Shown here: positions 5,338 to 12,261 of the stretch, in pieces
How positions within the stretch are numbered: the first letter of the stretch is position 1
Layout: each line of letters opens with the position of its first letter
DNA from: Polaribacter sp.
GTDB lineage: Bacteria; Bacteroidota; Bacteroidia; Flavobacteriales; Flavobacteriaceae
Direction of reading: 5' to 3'
Assembly: GCA_030731695.1 (NCBI GenBank)
Contig: JANQTK010000138.1
Span: 1 to 19,654, forward strand
DNA length: 19,654 nucleotides
Position numbers and translations under genes: made by a program
Notes under the pieces: model-generated
Seen by the model: the letters and a program-made list of their open reading frames with translations, nothing else
Database searches by the model: none
What the model was told of the DNA's origin: nothing

Positions 5338-7947
5338 TTACTTTTTTACCAACATTCGTTTGATTTCATTCAATTTCATCAAGGCTTCAATGGGTGTTAA
5401 AGTATCGATATTTGTTGCCAAAATTTCTTCGCGAATGTTTTCAAGTAAAGGGTCATCTAATTGAAAAAAACTCAATTGCATTTCTTGATGTTGAGACTGT
5501 TTTAAGACCTCTTTTACATTGGCGTTTTTGTTGTTTTTTTCTAACTGTGCCAATATTTTATTGGCTCTATGAATCACCATACTTGGCATTCCTGCTAGTT
5601 TTGCCACATGAATTCCAAAACTATGATTGCTACCTCCAGCAATTAATTTTCTGATAAAAATGATGGAATCTTTCAATTCTTTTACAGAAACATTATAGTT
5701 TTTGATACGCTCAAAAGTCGTTGTCATTTCATTCAATTCATGATAATGAGTCGCAAACAGTGTTTTTGCTTTGCTTGGATGTTCGTGTAAAAATTCGGCA
5801 ATTGCCCAAGCTATTGAAATTCCATCATACGTTGATGTTCCACGTCCAATTTCATCCAACAACACCAAACTTCGGTCCGAAATATTGTTCAAAATGGCAG
5901 CAGTTTCATTCATTTCAACCATAAAAGTGGATTCGCCCATCGAAATATTATCACTTGCACCAACTCTGGTAAAAATCTTATCAACAATGCCAATTTTTGC
6001 GTGTTGTGCAGGCACATAACTTCCCATTTGTGCCAACAAAACAATCAAAGCAGTTTGTCTTAAAATCGCAGATTTACCTGACATATTGGGCCCAGTAATC
6101 ATGATAATTTGTTGCTGATTTCTATTCAAAACAACATCATTGGCAACATACTGTTGATCTATTGGCAATTGTTTTTCAATTACTGGATGACGTCCGTTTT
6201 TAATTTCTAAATCGGTACTTTCGTCCATAATTGGACACACATAATTGTTGTCAATAGCCAATTTTGCAAAAGACAGTAAGCAATCTAACGTTGCAATGGT
6301 TTGTGCGTTTTCTTGAATAGGATTTACAAACTGAATGATATATTGAATTAAATCACTAAAAATTTGTTGTTCTAAAGCCTGAATTTTTTCTTCTGCACCT
6401 AAAATTTTAGTTTCATATTCTTTCAATTCTTCTGTGATATAACGCTCAGCATTCACCAAGGTTTGCTTGCGAATCCAAGTTTCAGGAACTTTGTCTTTAT
6501 GGGTGTTTCTTACTTCGATAAAATATCCAAACACATTGTTGAATGAAATTTTAAGACTCGAAATTCCTGTTTTTTCAGTTTCTCGAGTCAACATGTCATC
6601 CAAATAATTTTTTCCAGAAGTAGAAATTGCCCGTAAATCATCCAATTCTTGATGCACATTTTTAGCAATTGCATTTCCTTTTAAAATATGTACAGGCGCA
6701 TTTTCAAACAGAATTTCACTGATTTTTTCAATCAAATTGGTACATGAATGCAACTTTTTTCCAAATTGCTGAACAGTAGAATTCGCACTTTTTTCAGAAG
6801 CTTCTTTGATTGGTAAAATTGCTTTTAAAGAATTTTTTAAATCAATCACTTCTTTTGGAGAAACCTTTCCTGTTGCCACTTTTGATATCAATCGTTCTAA
6901 ATCAGAAATCTGTTTTATTTGATAATTAACAATCTCAAAATACGATTCAGAATTGATAAAAAACTTTACCAATTCGTGACGATTTTTTATTTCATCAATC
7001 TTTTTTAAAGGCAAAGCCAACCAACGTTTTAACAACCTTCCTCCCATTGGAGAAATCGTTTTGTCAATCACATCCAACAGCGTCACTGCATTTACAGCAT
7101 TTGGATTGTACAATTCTAAATTTCGAATGGTAAAACGATCCATCCAAACGTACTGATCTTCAGCAATTCTGCTGATGGTTTGAATGTGTTGTAGTTTATT
7201 GTGTTGCGTTTCTGATAGATAATATAAGACAGCACCAGCAGCAATAATTCCGTGGGTAACTTCTTGAATTCCAAAGCCTTTTAAGCTTTTTACTTCAAAA
7301 TGATTTTGCAACGTTTCGTTGGCATATTGCTGTTGAAAAACCCAATCATCCAAATAAAAGGTATGATATCGATTCTCAAAATGCTCTAAAAAAGTTTGTT
7401 TAAATTGTTTTTGAACTAAAACTTCACTCGGAGAAAAGTTTTGTAACAATTTATCAATCATGCCAACGTTTCCTTGAGCCACTAAAAATTCGCCCGTAGA
7501 AACATCTAAAAATGAAATTCCCAGTTGATTTTTATTAAAATGAACTGCCGCTAAAAAGTTGTTGGTTTTGGATTGTAAAACCTCATCATTTAACGAAACA
7601 CCAGGAGTTACCAATTCTGTAACACCCCGTTTTACGATGGTTTTTGTCATTTTTGGATCTTCTAGCTGATCACAAATTGCCACACGCATTCCGGCTTTTA
7701 CTAATTTTGGTAAATAGGTATGCAAGGAATGATGAGGAAAACCCGCTAAAGCAGTTTCAGTTTCACTTCCTGCACCACGTTTGGTAAGAATAATTCCTAA
7801 AACTTGAGCCGCTTTTTTGGCATCTTCGCCAAACGTTTCGTAAAAATCGCCCACTCTAAACAACAACATCGCATCAGGATATTTTTTCTTGATAGCATTG
7901 TATTGTTTCATTAAAGGAGTTTCCTTTTTACTTTCCGTTTTTGACAA
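5338..7947 (-). CDS. mutS: DNA mismatch repair protein MutS
   Basis: Full-length MutS, 869 residues, which recognises mispairs and small loops and recruits MutL through an ATP-driven clamp. The mismatch-reading F-x-E is F35-Y36-E37, in the same place as in E. coli. The connector, lever and clamp regions occupy the middle. The ATPase has Walker A GPNMSGKS at 619-626, the signature region DNISMGESTF near 667-676, Walker B LVLLDEIGRGT around D698-E699, and ATHYHEL at 732-738. The helix-turn-helix dimer region (FGIHVAKLAGMP) and a C-terminal tail complete it. The only in-frame starts after the upstream stop at 7960-7962 are TTG 7947 and ATG 7911; I choose TTG because the KETPLMKQYN block before and around that ATG is, as I recall, conserved in flavobacterial MutS. 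It is divergent from the RNA methyltransferase gene. No mutL is nearby. Confidence 0.98.
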   Translation of the reverse strand: MSKTESKKETPLMKQYNAIKKKYPDAMLLFRVGDFYETFGEDAKKAAQVLGIILTKRGAGSETETALAGFPHHSLHTYLPKLVKAGMRVAICDQLEDPKMTKTIVKRGVTELVTPGVSLNDEVLQSKTNNFLAAVHFNKNQLGISFLDVSTGEFLVAQGNVGMIDKLLQNFSPSEVLVQKQFKQTFLEHFENRYHTFYLDDWVFQQQYANETLQNHFEVKSLKGFGIQEVTHGIIAAGAVLYYLSETQHNKLQHIQTISRIAEDQYVWMDRFTIRNLELYNPNAVNAVTLLDVIDKTISPMGGRLLKRWLALPLKKIDEIKNRHELVKFFINSESYFEIVNYQIKQISDLERLISKVATGKVSPKEVIDLKNSLKAILPIKEASEKSANSTVQQFGKKLHSCTNLIEKISEILFENAPVHILKGNAIAKNVHQELDDLRAISTSGKNYLDDMLTRETEKTGISSLKISFNNVFGYFIEVRNTHKDKVPETWIRKQTLVNAERYITEELKEYETKILGAEEKIQALEQQIFSDLIQYIIQFVNPIQENAQTIATLDCLLSFAKLAIDNNYVCPIMDESTDLEIKNGRHPVIEKQLPIDQQYVANDVVLNRNQQQIIMITGPNMSGKSAILRQTALIVLLAQMGSYVPAQHAKIGIVDKIFTRVGASDNISMGESTFMVEMNETAAILNNISDRSLVLLDEIGRGTSTYDGISIAWAIAEFLHEHPSKAKTLFATHYHELNEMTTTFERIKNYNVSVKELKDSIIFIRKLIAGGSNHSFGIHVAKLAGMPSMVIHRANKILAQLEKNNKNANVKEVLKQSQHQEMQLSFFQLDDPLLENIREEILATNIDTLTPIEALMKLNEIKRMLVKK

Positions 7948-7973
7948 GTTTTCGGTTTTTTAGGTTAGTTTTG
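7941..7973 (+). promoter_or_regulatory. Promoter of the SpoU/TrmH-family gene
   Basis: TTG (7941-7943), 22 bases, then TAGTTTTG (7966-7973) matches TTG-N17-23-TAnnTTTG. Initiation near 7980 gives a leader of about 70 bases containing TTCAAA repeats. The TTG lies at the very start of the mutS coding region on the other strand. Confidence 0.55.
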
Positions 7974-7981
7974 CGAAGATA
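7974..7981 (-). promoter_or_regulatory. Candidate -7 element of mutS
   Basis: The minus strand reads TATCTTCG, one mismatch from TAnnTTTG, directly abutting the plus-strand TAGTTTTG. Initiation near 7967 would leave about 20 bases before the TTG start at 7947. No TTG is found at the proper upstream distance. Confidence 0.33.
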
Positions 7982-7992
7982 GAAAAAGAAAG

Positions 7993-8036
7993 TTCAAAAT
8001 TTAAAATTCAAAGTTCAAAGTCCAAAAAAATTCAAA
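7993..8036. repeat. TTCAAAG heptamer repeats in the leader of the RNA methyltransferase gene
   Basis: TTCAAA occurs at 7993, 8007, 8014 and 8031, with a near copy TCCAAA at 8021. The copies at 8007, 8014 and 8021 are in exact 7-base register (TTCAAAG, TTCAAAG, TCCAAAA). Such phrases are, in my recollection, frequent between flavobacterial genes, probably from slippage. Their role, if any, is unknown. Confidence 0.6.
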
Positions 8037-8050
8037 GGATAAAAGAGATT

Positions 8051-8581
8051 ATGAGAAAATTAAAAAACACAGAATTAAACAGAATTACAATTGATGAATT
8101 TAAAGTAGTTGAAAAAACGCCTTTGATTGTTATTTTGGACAATATTCGTAGTTTGAATAATATTGGATCTGTTTTTAGAACTAGTGATGCTTTTTTGATT
8201 GAAAAAATTTATCTGTGTGGCATTACAGCAACGCCTCCAAATAACGAAATTCATAAAACGGCTTTGGGTGCAACAGATTCTGTTGATTGGGAATATGCTG
8301 AAAGTACGATTGATATCGTTGAAAAATTAAAATCCGAAAATACCAAAGTTTTAGCCATTGAACAAGCTGAAAATAGCACAAAATTGAGCGATTTTTATCC
8401 TGATAAAAATCAAAAATATGCTGTCATTTTTGGAAATGAAGTAAAAGGAGTTCAACAAAATGTGGTTAACGCAAGCGATTTGTGTATAGAAATTCCACAA
8501 TTGGGAACCAAACATTCTTTAAACATTTCAGTAAGTGCAGGAATCGTTTTGTGGGATGTATTTACTAAAATTTGTAAATAA
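8051..8581 (+). CDS. SpoU/TrmH-family RNA 2'-O-methyltransferase
   Basis: A 176-residue SPOUT-superfamily enzyme that transfers a methyl group from S-adenosylmethionine to a ribose 2'-hydroxyl in tRNA or rRNA. All three family motifs are visible: motif 1 around N36-N37-I-G-S-V-F-R43, with R43 the likely catalytic arginine; motif 2 IFGNEVKGV near 126-134; and motif 3 IPQLGTKHSLNISVSAGI near 148-165, which forms the knotted cofactor site. It has the minimal SpoU domain with only a short N-terminal extension and no L30e-like RNA-binding domain, so it resembles the short TrmH/TrmL-like members rather than RlmB. The target nucleotide cannot be told from sequence, so no symbol is given. The gene is divergent from mutS and is followed directly by a structured intergenic element. 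Confidence 0.92.
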   Translation: MRKLKNTELNRITIDEFKVVEKTPLIVILDNIRSLNNIGSVFRTSDAFLIEKIYLCGITATPPNNEIHKTALGATDSVDWEYAESTIDIVEKLKSENTKVLAIEQAENSTKLSDFYPDKNQKYAVIFGNEVKGVQQNVVNASDLCIEIPQLGTKHSLNISVSAGIVLWDVFTKICK

Positions 8582-8725
8582 GCTTAGCCCTGATTGAAGT
8601 GGCATCCTTTTTTGATAACTTATAAAAAAGCAATCTTCTTTAAGAGGCAATTGACTTTAAAAAAGGCGAAAAGTTTGCGAAAAACCATCAAAAAAGATAG
8701 AACGAAAAGCAGGAAATAGCTTCAA
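8582..8725 (+). ncRNA. Structured intergenic element resembling the Flavo-1 RNA motif
   Basis: This gene-free gap carries two halves that I recognise from many flavobacterial intergenic regions: AGCCCTGATTGAAGTGGCATCC (split here as AGCCCTGATTGAAGT then GGCATCC, 8586-8607) and, near the end, AAAGATAG then AGCAGGAAATAGCTTC (8693-8724). AGC-CCTG (8586-8592) pairs with CAGG (8710-8713) and GCT (8719-8721) with an AAATA bulge. Inside, CTTTTTT (8607-8613) pairs with AAAAAAG (8624-8630), or alternatively with the later AAAAAAG (8690-8696). GCGAAAA occurs twice (8666, 8677) in the central part. The name Flavo-1 and the strand are from memory and not verified. At about 140 bases it is longer than I expect because of the central insert. 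Confidence 0.55.
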
Positions 8726-8728
8726 AAA

Positions 8729-10078
8729 TTAAATCCCTAAAATCAATTTTGCAATTAAAAAGTAGATTAAAATTCCAAAAATATCGTTTGAAGTTGTAAT
8801 AAAAGGCCCAGTTGCAATTGCAGGATCTATGCCTCTTTTGTCTAAAAACAACGGAACAAAAGTGCCAATTAAACCCGCCATAATAATCACAACAACTAGT
8901 GAAACCGCAATTGCCAAGGCAGTATTTACTTTGCCTTCATACAACCAAACGAAAACAAACAGAAAAAGCGCCAAAATAACGCCATTTAAAGTCGCTAAGA
9001 GCATTTCTTTTAACAAACGACTGTTGATGCTTCCTTTCACTTCATCATTCGCTAATCCCTGTACAATAATTGCAGAAGATTGCACACCCACATTACCAGC
9101 CATAGCTGCAATTAAAGGCGTAAAGAAAAATAACGCTGCGTATTTTGCAAAAACACCTTGAAAACCTTCCATGATTAAAAATGCGCCAACGCCACCAACC
9201 AAACCTAAAAAAAGCCATGGCAAACGCGCTTTTGTCAAATCTAAAATACTATCGTCAGAATCTACATCTTGTGTTAAACCAGCTGCTAATTGGTAATCTC
9301 TGTCAGCTTCTTCTTTTAAAACGTCTACAATGTCATCAATGGTAATTCTGCCCAATAAAACATTGTTGTCATCAACAACAGGAATGGCCTCTAAATCGTA
9401 TTTTGACATGATTTTTGCGACTTCTTCATCATCTTCATTTACATTCACAGAATCAACTGCAGAAATATAAATATCAGCAATTTTTTGATCGTTTTTTGCA
9501 ACAATCAAGTCTTTTAAAGAGAGTCTTCCAACCAACTTTTCTTTTTTGTCAACCACATAAATGGAATGCACTCTACTTACATCTTTTGCCTGACCACGAA
9601 TTCTGCGCAAACAACCAGCAACTGTCCAGGTTTCATACACTTTTACGAGCTCTTTTGCCATTAAAGCACCTGCAGTATTGTCTTTGTAAGAGAGTAATTC
9701 TTTAATATCTGCAGCGTGTTCAATGTCTTCAAGTGCGTTGATTACGTTTTTTTGACGCTCTTCCGAAAGTTCTGCAATAATATCAGCGGCATCATCCGTG
9801 TCCATTTCACTAATTTCTTCGGCAATTTCTTGTGCGGATAAATTTTCAAGAATTCGAGTACGCGTATCTTCATCCAATTCAGTAAGAATCTCAGAGGTTT
9901 TTTCGCTATCTAAAAGTTTGATAATATAAATAGCTTCATCAAAGTTTACTTCGTCTAAAACCTCAGCAATATCAGCATAATGAACCTCTTCAAAAAGCTT
10001 TTCTATTGCCTTATTTTTTTTTAATTCAATAAGTTTTGATAGATTTTCAAGAAATTCTGAAGTGATTTCAAATGTCAT
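8729..10078 (-). CDS. mgtE: Magnesium transporter MgtE
   Basis: Inner-membrane Mg2+ channel/transporter, 449 residues, the standard length. An acidic helical N-domain (about 1-130, with repeated DEDTRTRI and MDTDDAADIIAEL segments) is followed by two CBS domains (about 138-255) that sense cytosolic Mg2+ and close the pore when it is plentiful. A plug helix and five transmembrane helices span about 285-449. Family signatures are AAMAGNVGVQSS (324-335) and DPAIATGPFITTSNDIFG (419-435), in which D432 corresponds to the pore aspartate. It starts at ATG 10078, 11 bases inside the end of rsmA, so the two are translationally coupled and share the rsmA promoter. The stop lies just beyond the structured element of the opposite gene. 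No Mg2+ riboswitch is apparent. Confidence 0.97.
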   Translation of the reverse strand: MTFEITSEFLENLSKLIELKKNKAIEKLFEEVHYADIAEVLDEVNFDEAIYIIKLLDSEKTSEILTELDEDTRTRILENLSAQEIAEEISEMDTDDAADIIAELSEERQKNVINALEDIEHAADIKELLSYKDNTAGALMAKELVKVYETWTVAGCLRRIRGQAKDVSRVHSIYVVDKKEKLVGRLSLKDLIVAKNDQKIADIYISAVDSVNVNEDDEEVAKIMSKYDLEAIPVVDDNNVLLGRITIDDIVDVLKEEADRDYQLAAGLTQDVDSDDSILDLTKARLPWLFLGLVGGVGAFLIMEGFQGVFAKYAALFFFTPLIAAMAGNVGVQSSAIIVQGLANDEVKGSINSRLLKEMLLATLNGVILALFLFVFVWLYEGKVNTALAIAVSLVVVIIMAGLIGTFVPLFLDKRGIDPAIATGPFITTSNDIFGILIYFLIAKLILGI

Positions 10079-10871
10079 GATTTGCTAATTTTTGGGTCAG
10101 AAAAATAAACTCCTGAACAGATAATTGTTCAGGACGCTTTGCAAATATAGGGTCTTCTTTTAAAGAATCGGAAATATTGAAAGATTTTAAACTCGAACGC
10201 AACATTTTTCTTCGTTGATTAAAAGCGGTTTTTACCACTTTAAAAAACAATTTTTCATCTACAGGAAGTGTAAAATTTTCTTTTCTGATGAAACGAATTA
10301 CGCCTGAATCAACTTTTGGTGGCGGATTAAAAACAGTTGGAGGCACTGTAAATAAATATTCAACATCAAAAAAAGCTTGTGTTAATACCGACAAAATTCC
10401 GTACACTTTACTGCCTTCTTTTTCGGCAATTCTTAAGGCAACTTCTTTTTGAAACATACCAGCAAATTCAGGAACAAATTCGCGATATTCAATCGCTTTA
10501 AAAACAATTTGACTGGAGATATTGTAAGGGAAATTACCAATTATAGCAACTTGTTCTCTGTTAAATATAGTGCTGATATCCTTTTTTAAAAAATCGCCTT
10601 CAATTATTTCAAACTTTTCTTTAGAGGTATTTAATTGAAAATGCTCTGTTGGAAACGTTTCTTTTAAATAGGTAACAGATTCTCTATCAATTTCAAAAAC
10701 GGTAATTTTTGATTTTTTTTGTAGTAAATATTTGGTTAAAACACCCATTCCTGGACCAATTTCCAACACATGATCATAGCCATTTTCAGTTAAAGAATCA
10801 GCGATATTTTTTGCAATGTTTTCATCAGTTAAAAAATGCTGTCCTAAATGTTTTTTTGCTTTTACAGTCAC
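10068..10871 (-). CDS. rsmA: 16S rRNA (adenine1518-N6/adenine1519-N6)-dimethyltransferase (RsmA/KsgA)
   Basis: Late 30S-assembly enzyme that dimethylates two adjacent adenosines near the 3' end of 16S rRNA; its loss gives kasugamycin resistance in other bacteria. It has 267 residues. The N-terminal KKHLGQHFL (6-14), SAM motif I EIGPGMG (37-43), the acidic E60 in VFEIDRES, EGDFL (91-95) and the catalytic NFPYN (113-117) are all present, as is the C-terminal FNQRRKMLRSSL. The start is GTG 10871: an in-frame stop lies 15 bases upstream and the conserved KAKKHLGQHFL leaves no ATG option. It begins about 30 bases after a perfect -7 box and overlaps mgtE by 11 bases, forming a two-gene operon. Confidence 0.97.
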   Translation of the reverse strand: MTVKAKKHLGQHFLTDENIAKNIADSLTENGYDHVLEIGPGMGVLTKYLLQKKSKITVFEIDRESVTYLKETFPTEHFQLNTSKEKFEIIEGDFLKKDISTIFNREQVAIIGNFPYNISSQIVFKAIEYREFVPEFAGMFQKEVALRIAEKEGSKVYGILSVLTQAFFDVEYLFTVPPTVFNPPPKVDSGVIRFIRKENFTLPVDEKLFFKVVKTAFNQRRKMLRSSLKSFNISDSLKEDPIFAKRPEQLSVQEFIFLTQKLANHDI

Positions 10872-10899
10872 AATAGTGGATTTTTATTCTTTAAAACAA

Positions 10900-10907
10900 C
10901 AAAGATA
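10900..10907 (-). promoter_or_regulatory. Candidate promoter -7 element of rsmA-mgtE
   Basis: The minus strand reads TATCTTTG, an exact TAnnTTTG match and identical to the box before tatA. Initiation near 10893 gives a leader of about 22 bases before the GTG start. No TTG is found 17-23 bases upstream. Confidence 0.5.
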
Positions 10908-10961
10908 CAGTTTAATTCGGCATAATTTTTGGTTGGTTTGTGGTTTTAAAAATTCAGCTAA

Positions 10962-11798
10962 ATGAACCAAAAATTCCTTTTTTTATCACTTATATTTTCA
11001 CTCTTTTATTTAAATATTTTTGGTCAAGATGGGAAATTAAATAAAGCAAAAGAAAGTTTAAAAGAAGAAAAATCAACGACTAATAATGTAAAATCATCAA
11101 GATCAACAACAAGTTCAAATACAAGGTTGTTTGATGAAAACACAAATCCATTTGTTCAAATTTTTGGATATATTTTTGCCTACACAGCTTATGGACTTGC
11201 TTTTGAGACTCCTTTTGAAAGAAATGGAAGAATGCATGATGCCGAAATTTCTAAATTTCCTTATCAGAAAGCATCTCATGGAAATTTTATTTATACAGAT
11301 TCTATCAATTATAATTTGACAAGATTTGAGATTTACAATCATTTTTTTATTGAAAATAGTAATTTATCTGGGAACGATTTTGGAGTTGAATTTCGTTTTT
11401 TAAAGCGGTTTTCTATGGATGTAAATTACACTACTTTTTCAGAAAAAATAAATGGTCAAAAAGATTCATTTGATATGTTTTCTGCAATGTTAAAATACTA
11501 TAGAATAAGAACGCAGCGTTTTGATGCTTGGTTCGGATTGGGCGTTAGAAGTGTTTTTAACGATGTTAAAAAAAATGGTTTCCTACTTGGTTTTGGTGGT
11601 GAAATTTTTGTTGCAAAACCATTTAGTTTAACGGCTTCTCATAAATGGACAAGCCTAAATAATCAGTCTGTAAATAACACAAAATTATTATTAAAATACC
11701 ATATCAATAATTACAGAATTACTTCGGGTTATGAATTTTATAAATTAGGTGTTTCAGAAATAAATGCTTTTTCTTTGGGTGTTGAAGCTAGTTTTTAA
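10962..11798 (+). CDS. Exported, probably outer-membrane beta-barrel-like protein of unknown function
   Basis: A 278-residue protein with a strong signal peptide (about 1-21, MNQKFLFLSLIFSLFYLNIFG then Q). A Lys/Ser/Thr-rich linker follows (about 24-55, including SSRSTTSSNT). The remaining part is rich in aromatic residues and alternates in the way of membrane strands: FGVEFRFLKRFSMDVNYTTF, then segments such as MLKYYRIRTQRFDAWFGLGVRS, KPFSLTASHKWTS and YRITSGYEFYKLG, ending in ...FSLGVEASF with the terminal phenylalanine common in outer-membrane barrels. I cannot name the family. ATG 10962 follows about 90 bases of intergenic DNA shared with the divergent rsmA. It interrupts a run of minus-strand genes and looks like an independent unit. 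A porin-like or surface assembly role is a guess. Confidence 0.7.
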   Translation: MNQKFLFLSLIFSLFYLNIFGQDGKLNKAKESLKEEKSTTNNVKSSRSTTSSNTRLFDENTNPFVQIFGYIFAYTAYGLAFETPFERNGRMHDAEISKFPYQKASHGNFIYTDSINYNLTRFEIYNHFFIENSNLSGNDFGVEFRFLKRFSMDVNYTTFSEKINGQKDSFDMFSAMLKYYRIRTQRFDAWFGLGVRSVFNDVKKNGFLLGFGGEIFVAKPFSLTASHKWTSLNNQSVNNTKLLLKYHINNYRITSGYEFYKLGVSEINAFSLGVEASF

Positions 11799-11838
11799 AC
11801 ACTCTTTTTAGCAGAAATAATTTTATAAACATTGAGAA

Positions 11839-12165
11839 CTAATTTCCAATAGATGTTGGATAAAATTCTTTTATCAATTTTAGTTCGGTTCTAAAAGCCA
11901 ACATTTTACTGCCAAATTTTTTGATAGCATCTTGTCGTAATTTATCAGCATCAAACTGATAATAATCGTCTAAATCTTTGCGTGAATTGGCTGTATATTG
12001 CACAGAATAGGTTCTCCCTGTTTCATTTTCGGCCAAAACTTCTGTGAGTTTTGCTGAGGTAAATCTGCCAGTATTTAATACATCACTAATGTGAGTTTCC
12101 ATCCAAACAAGCCATTCATCATGCAAACTGTCTTCAATATTGATGGTTACGTTGTATATGTACAT
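11839..12165 (-). CDS. DUF4286 family protein
   Basis: A 108-residue cytosolic protein that opens with MYIYNVTINIEDSLHDEWLVW, the characteristic start of DUF4286, a small family found mainly in Bacteroidota. It looks like a ferredoxin-like alpha-beta fold: strand (2-11), helix (14-28, HDEWLVWMETHISDVL), strands (36-57) and a helix (DDYYQFDADKLRQDAIKKF), ending LAFRTELKLIKEF. No catalytic residues or function are known to me. It lies 96 bases downstream of the TPR gene on the same strand, and upstream of rsmA with one opposite-strand gene in between. I find no convincing promoter box of its own, so it may be read together with the TPR gene. Confidence 0.85.
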   Translation of the reverse strand: MYIYNVTINIEDSLHDEWLVWMETHISDVLNTGRFTSAKLTEVLAENETGRTYSVQYTANSRKDLDDYYQFDADKLRQDAIKKFGSKMLAFRTELKLIKEFYPTSIGN

Positions 12166-12261
12166 ATTTTTTAATGAGTTAATGAATCACTGAATAATGT
12201 AGCAATAAATAATTGGATTTAAAAAAAGCCTAATTGATACATTTTTTAATTGTTATATTGT

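Noticed and set aside
7993..8036. CRISPR-like array
   Set aside because: The units are 7 bases with no spacers; it is a simple tandem repeat. No repeat-spacer pattern was seen anywhere in the window.
9415..9705. Plus-strand frame of 96 codons opposite mgtE
   Set aside because: It is rich in H, Q and L, as expected for the reverse of a conserved coding sequence, and has no signal, promoter or recognisable fold. Similar frames opposite mutS, serS, panB and the receptor gene were rejected for the same reason.
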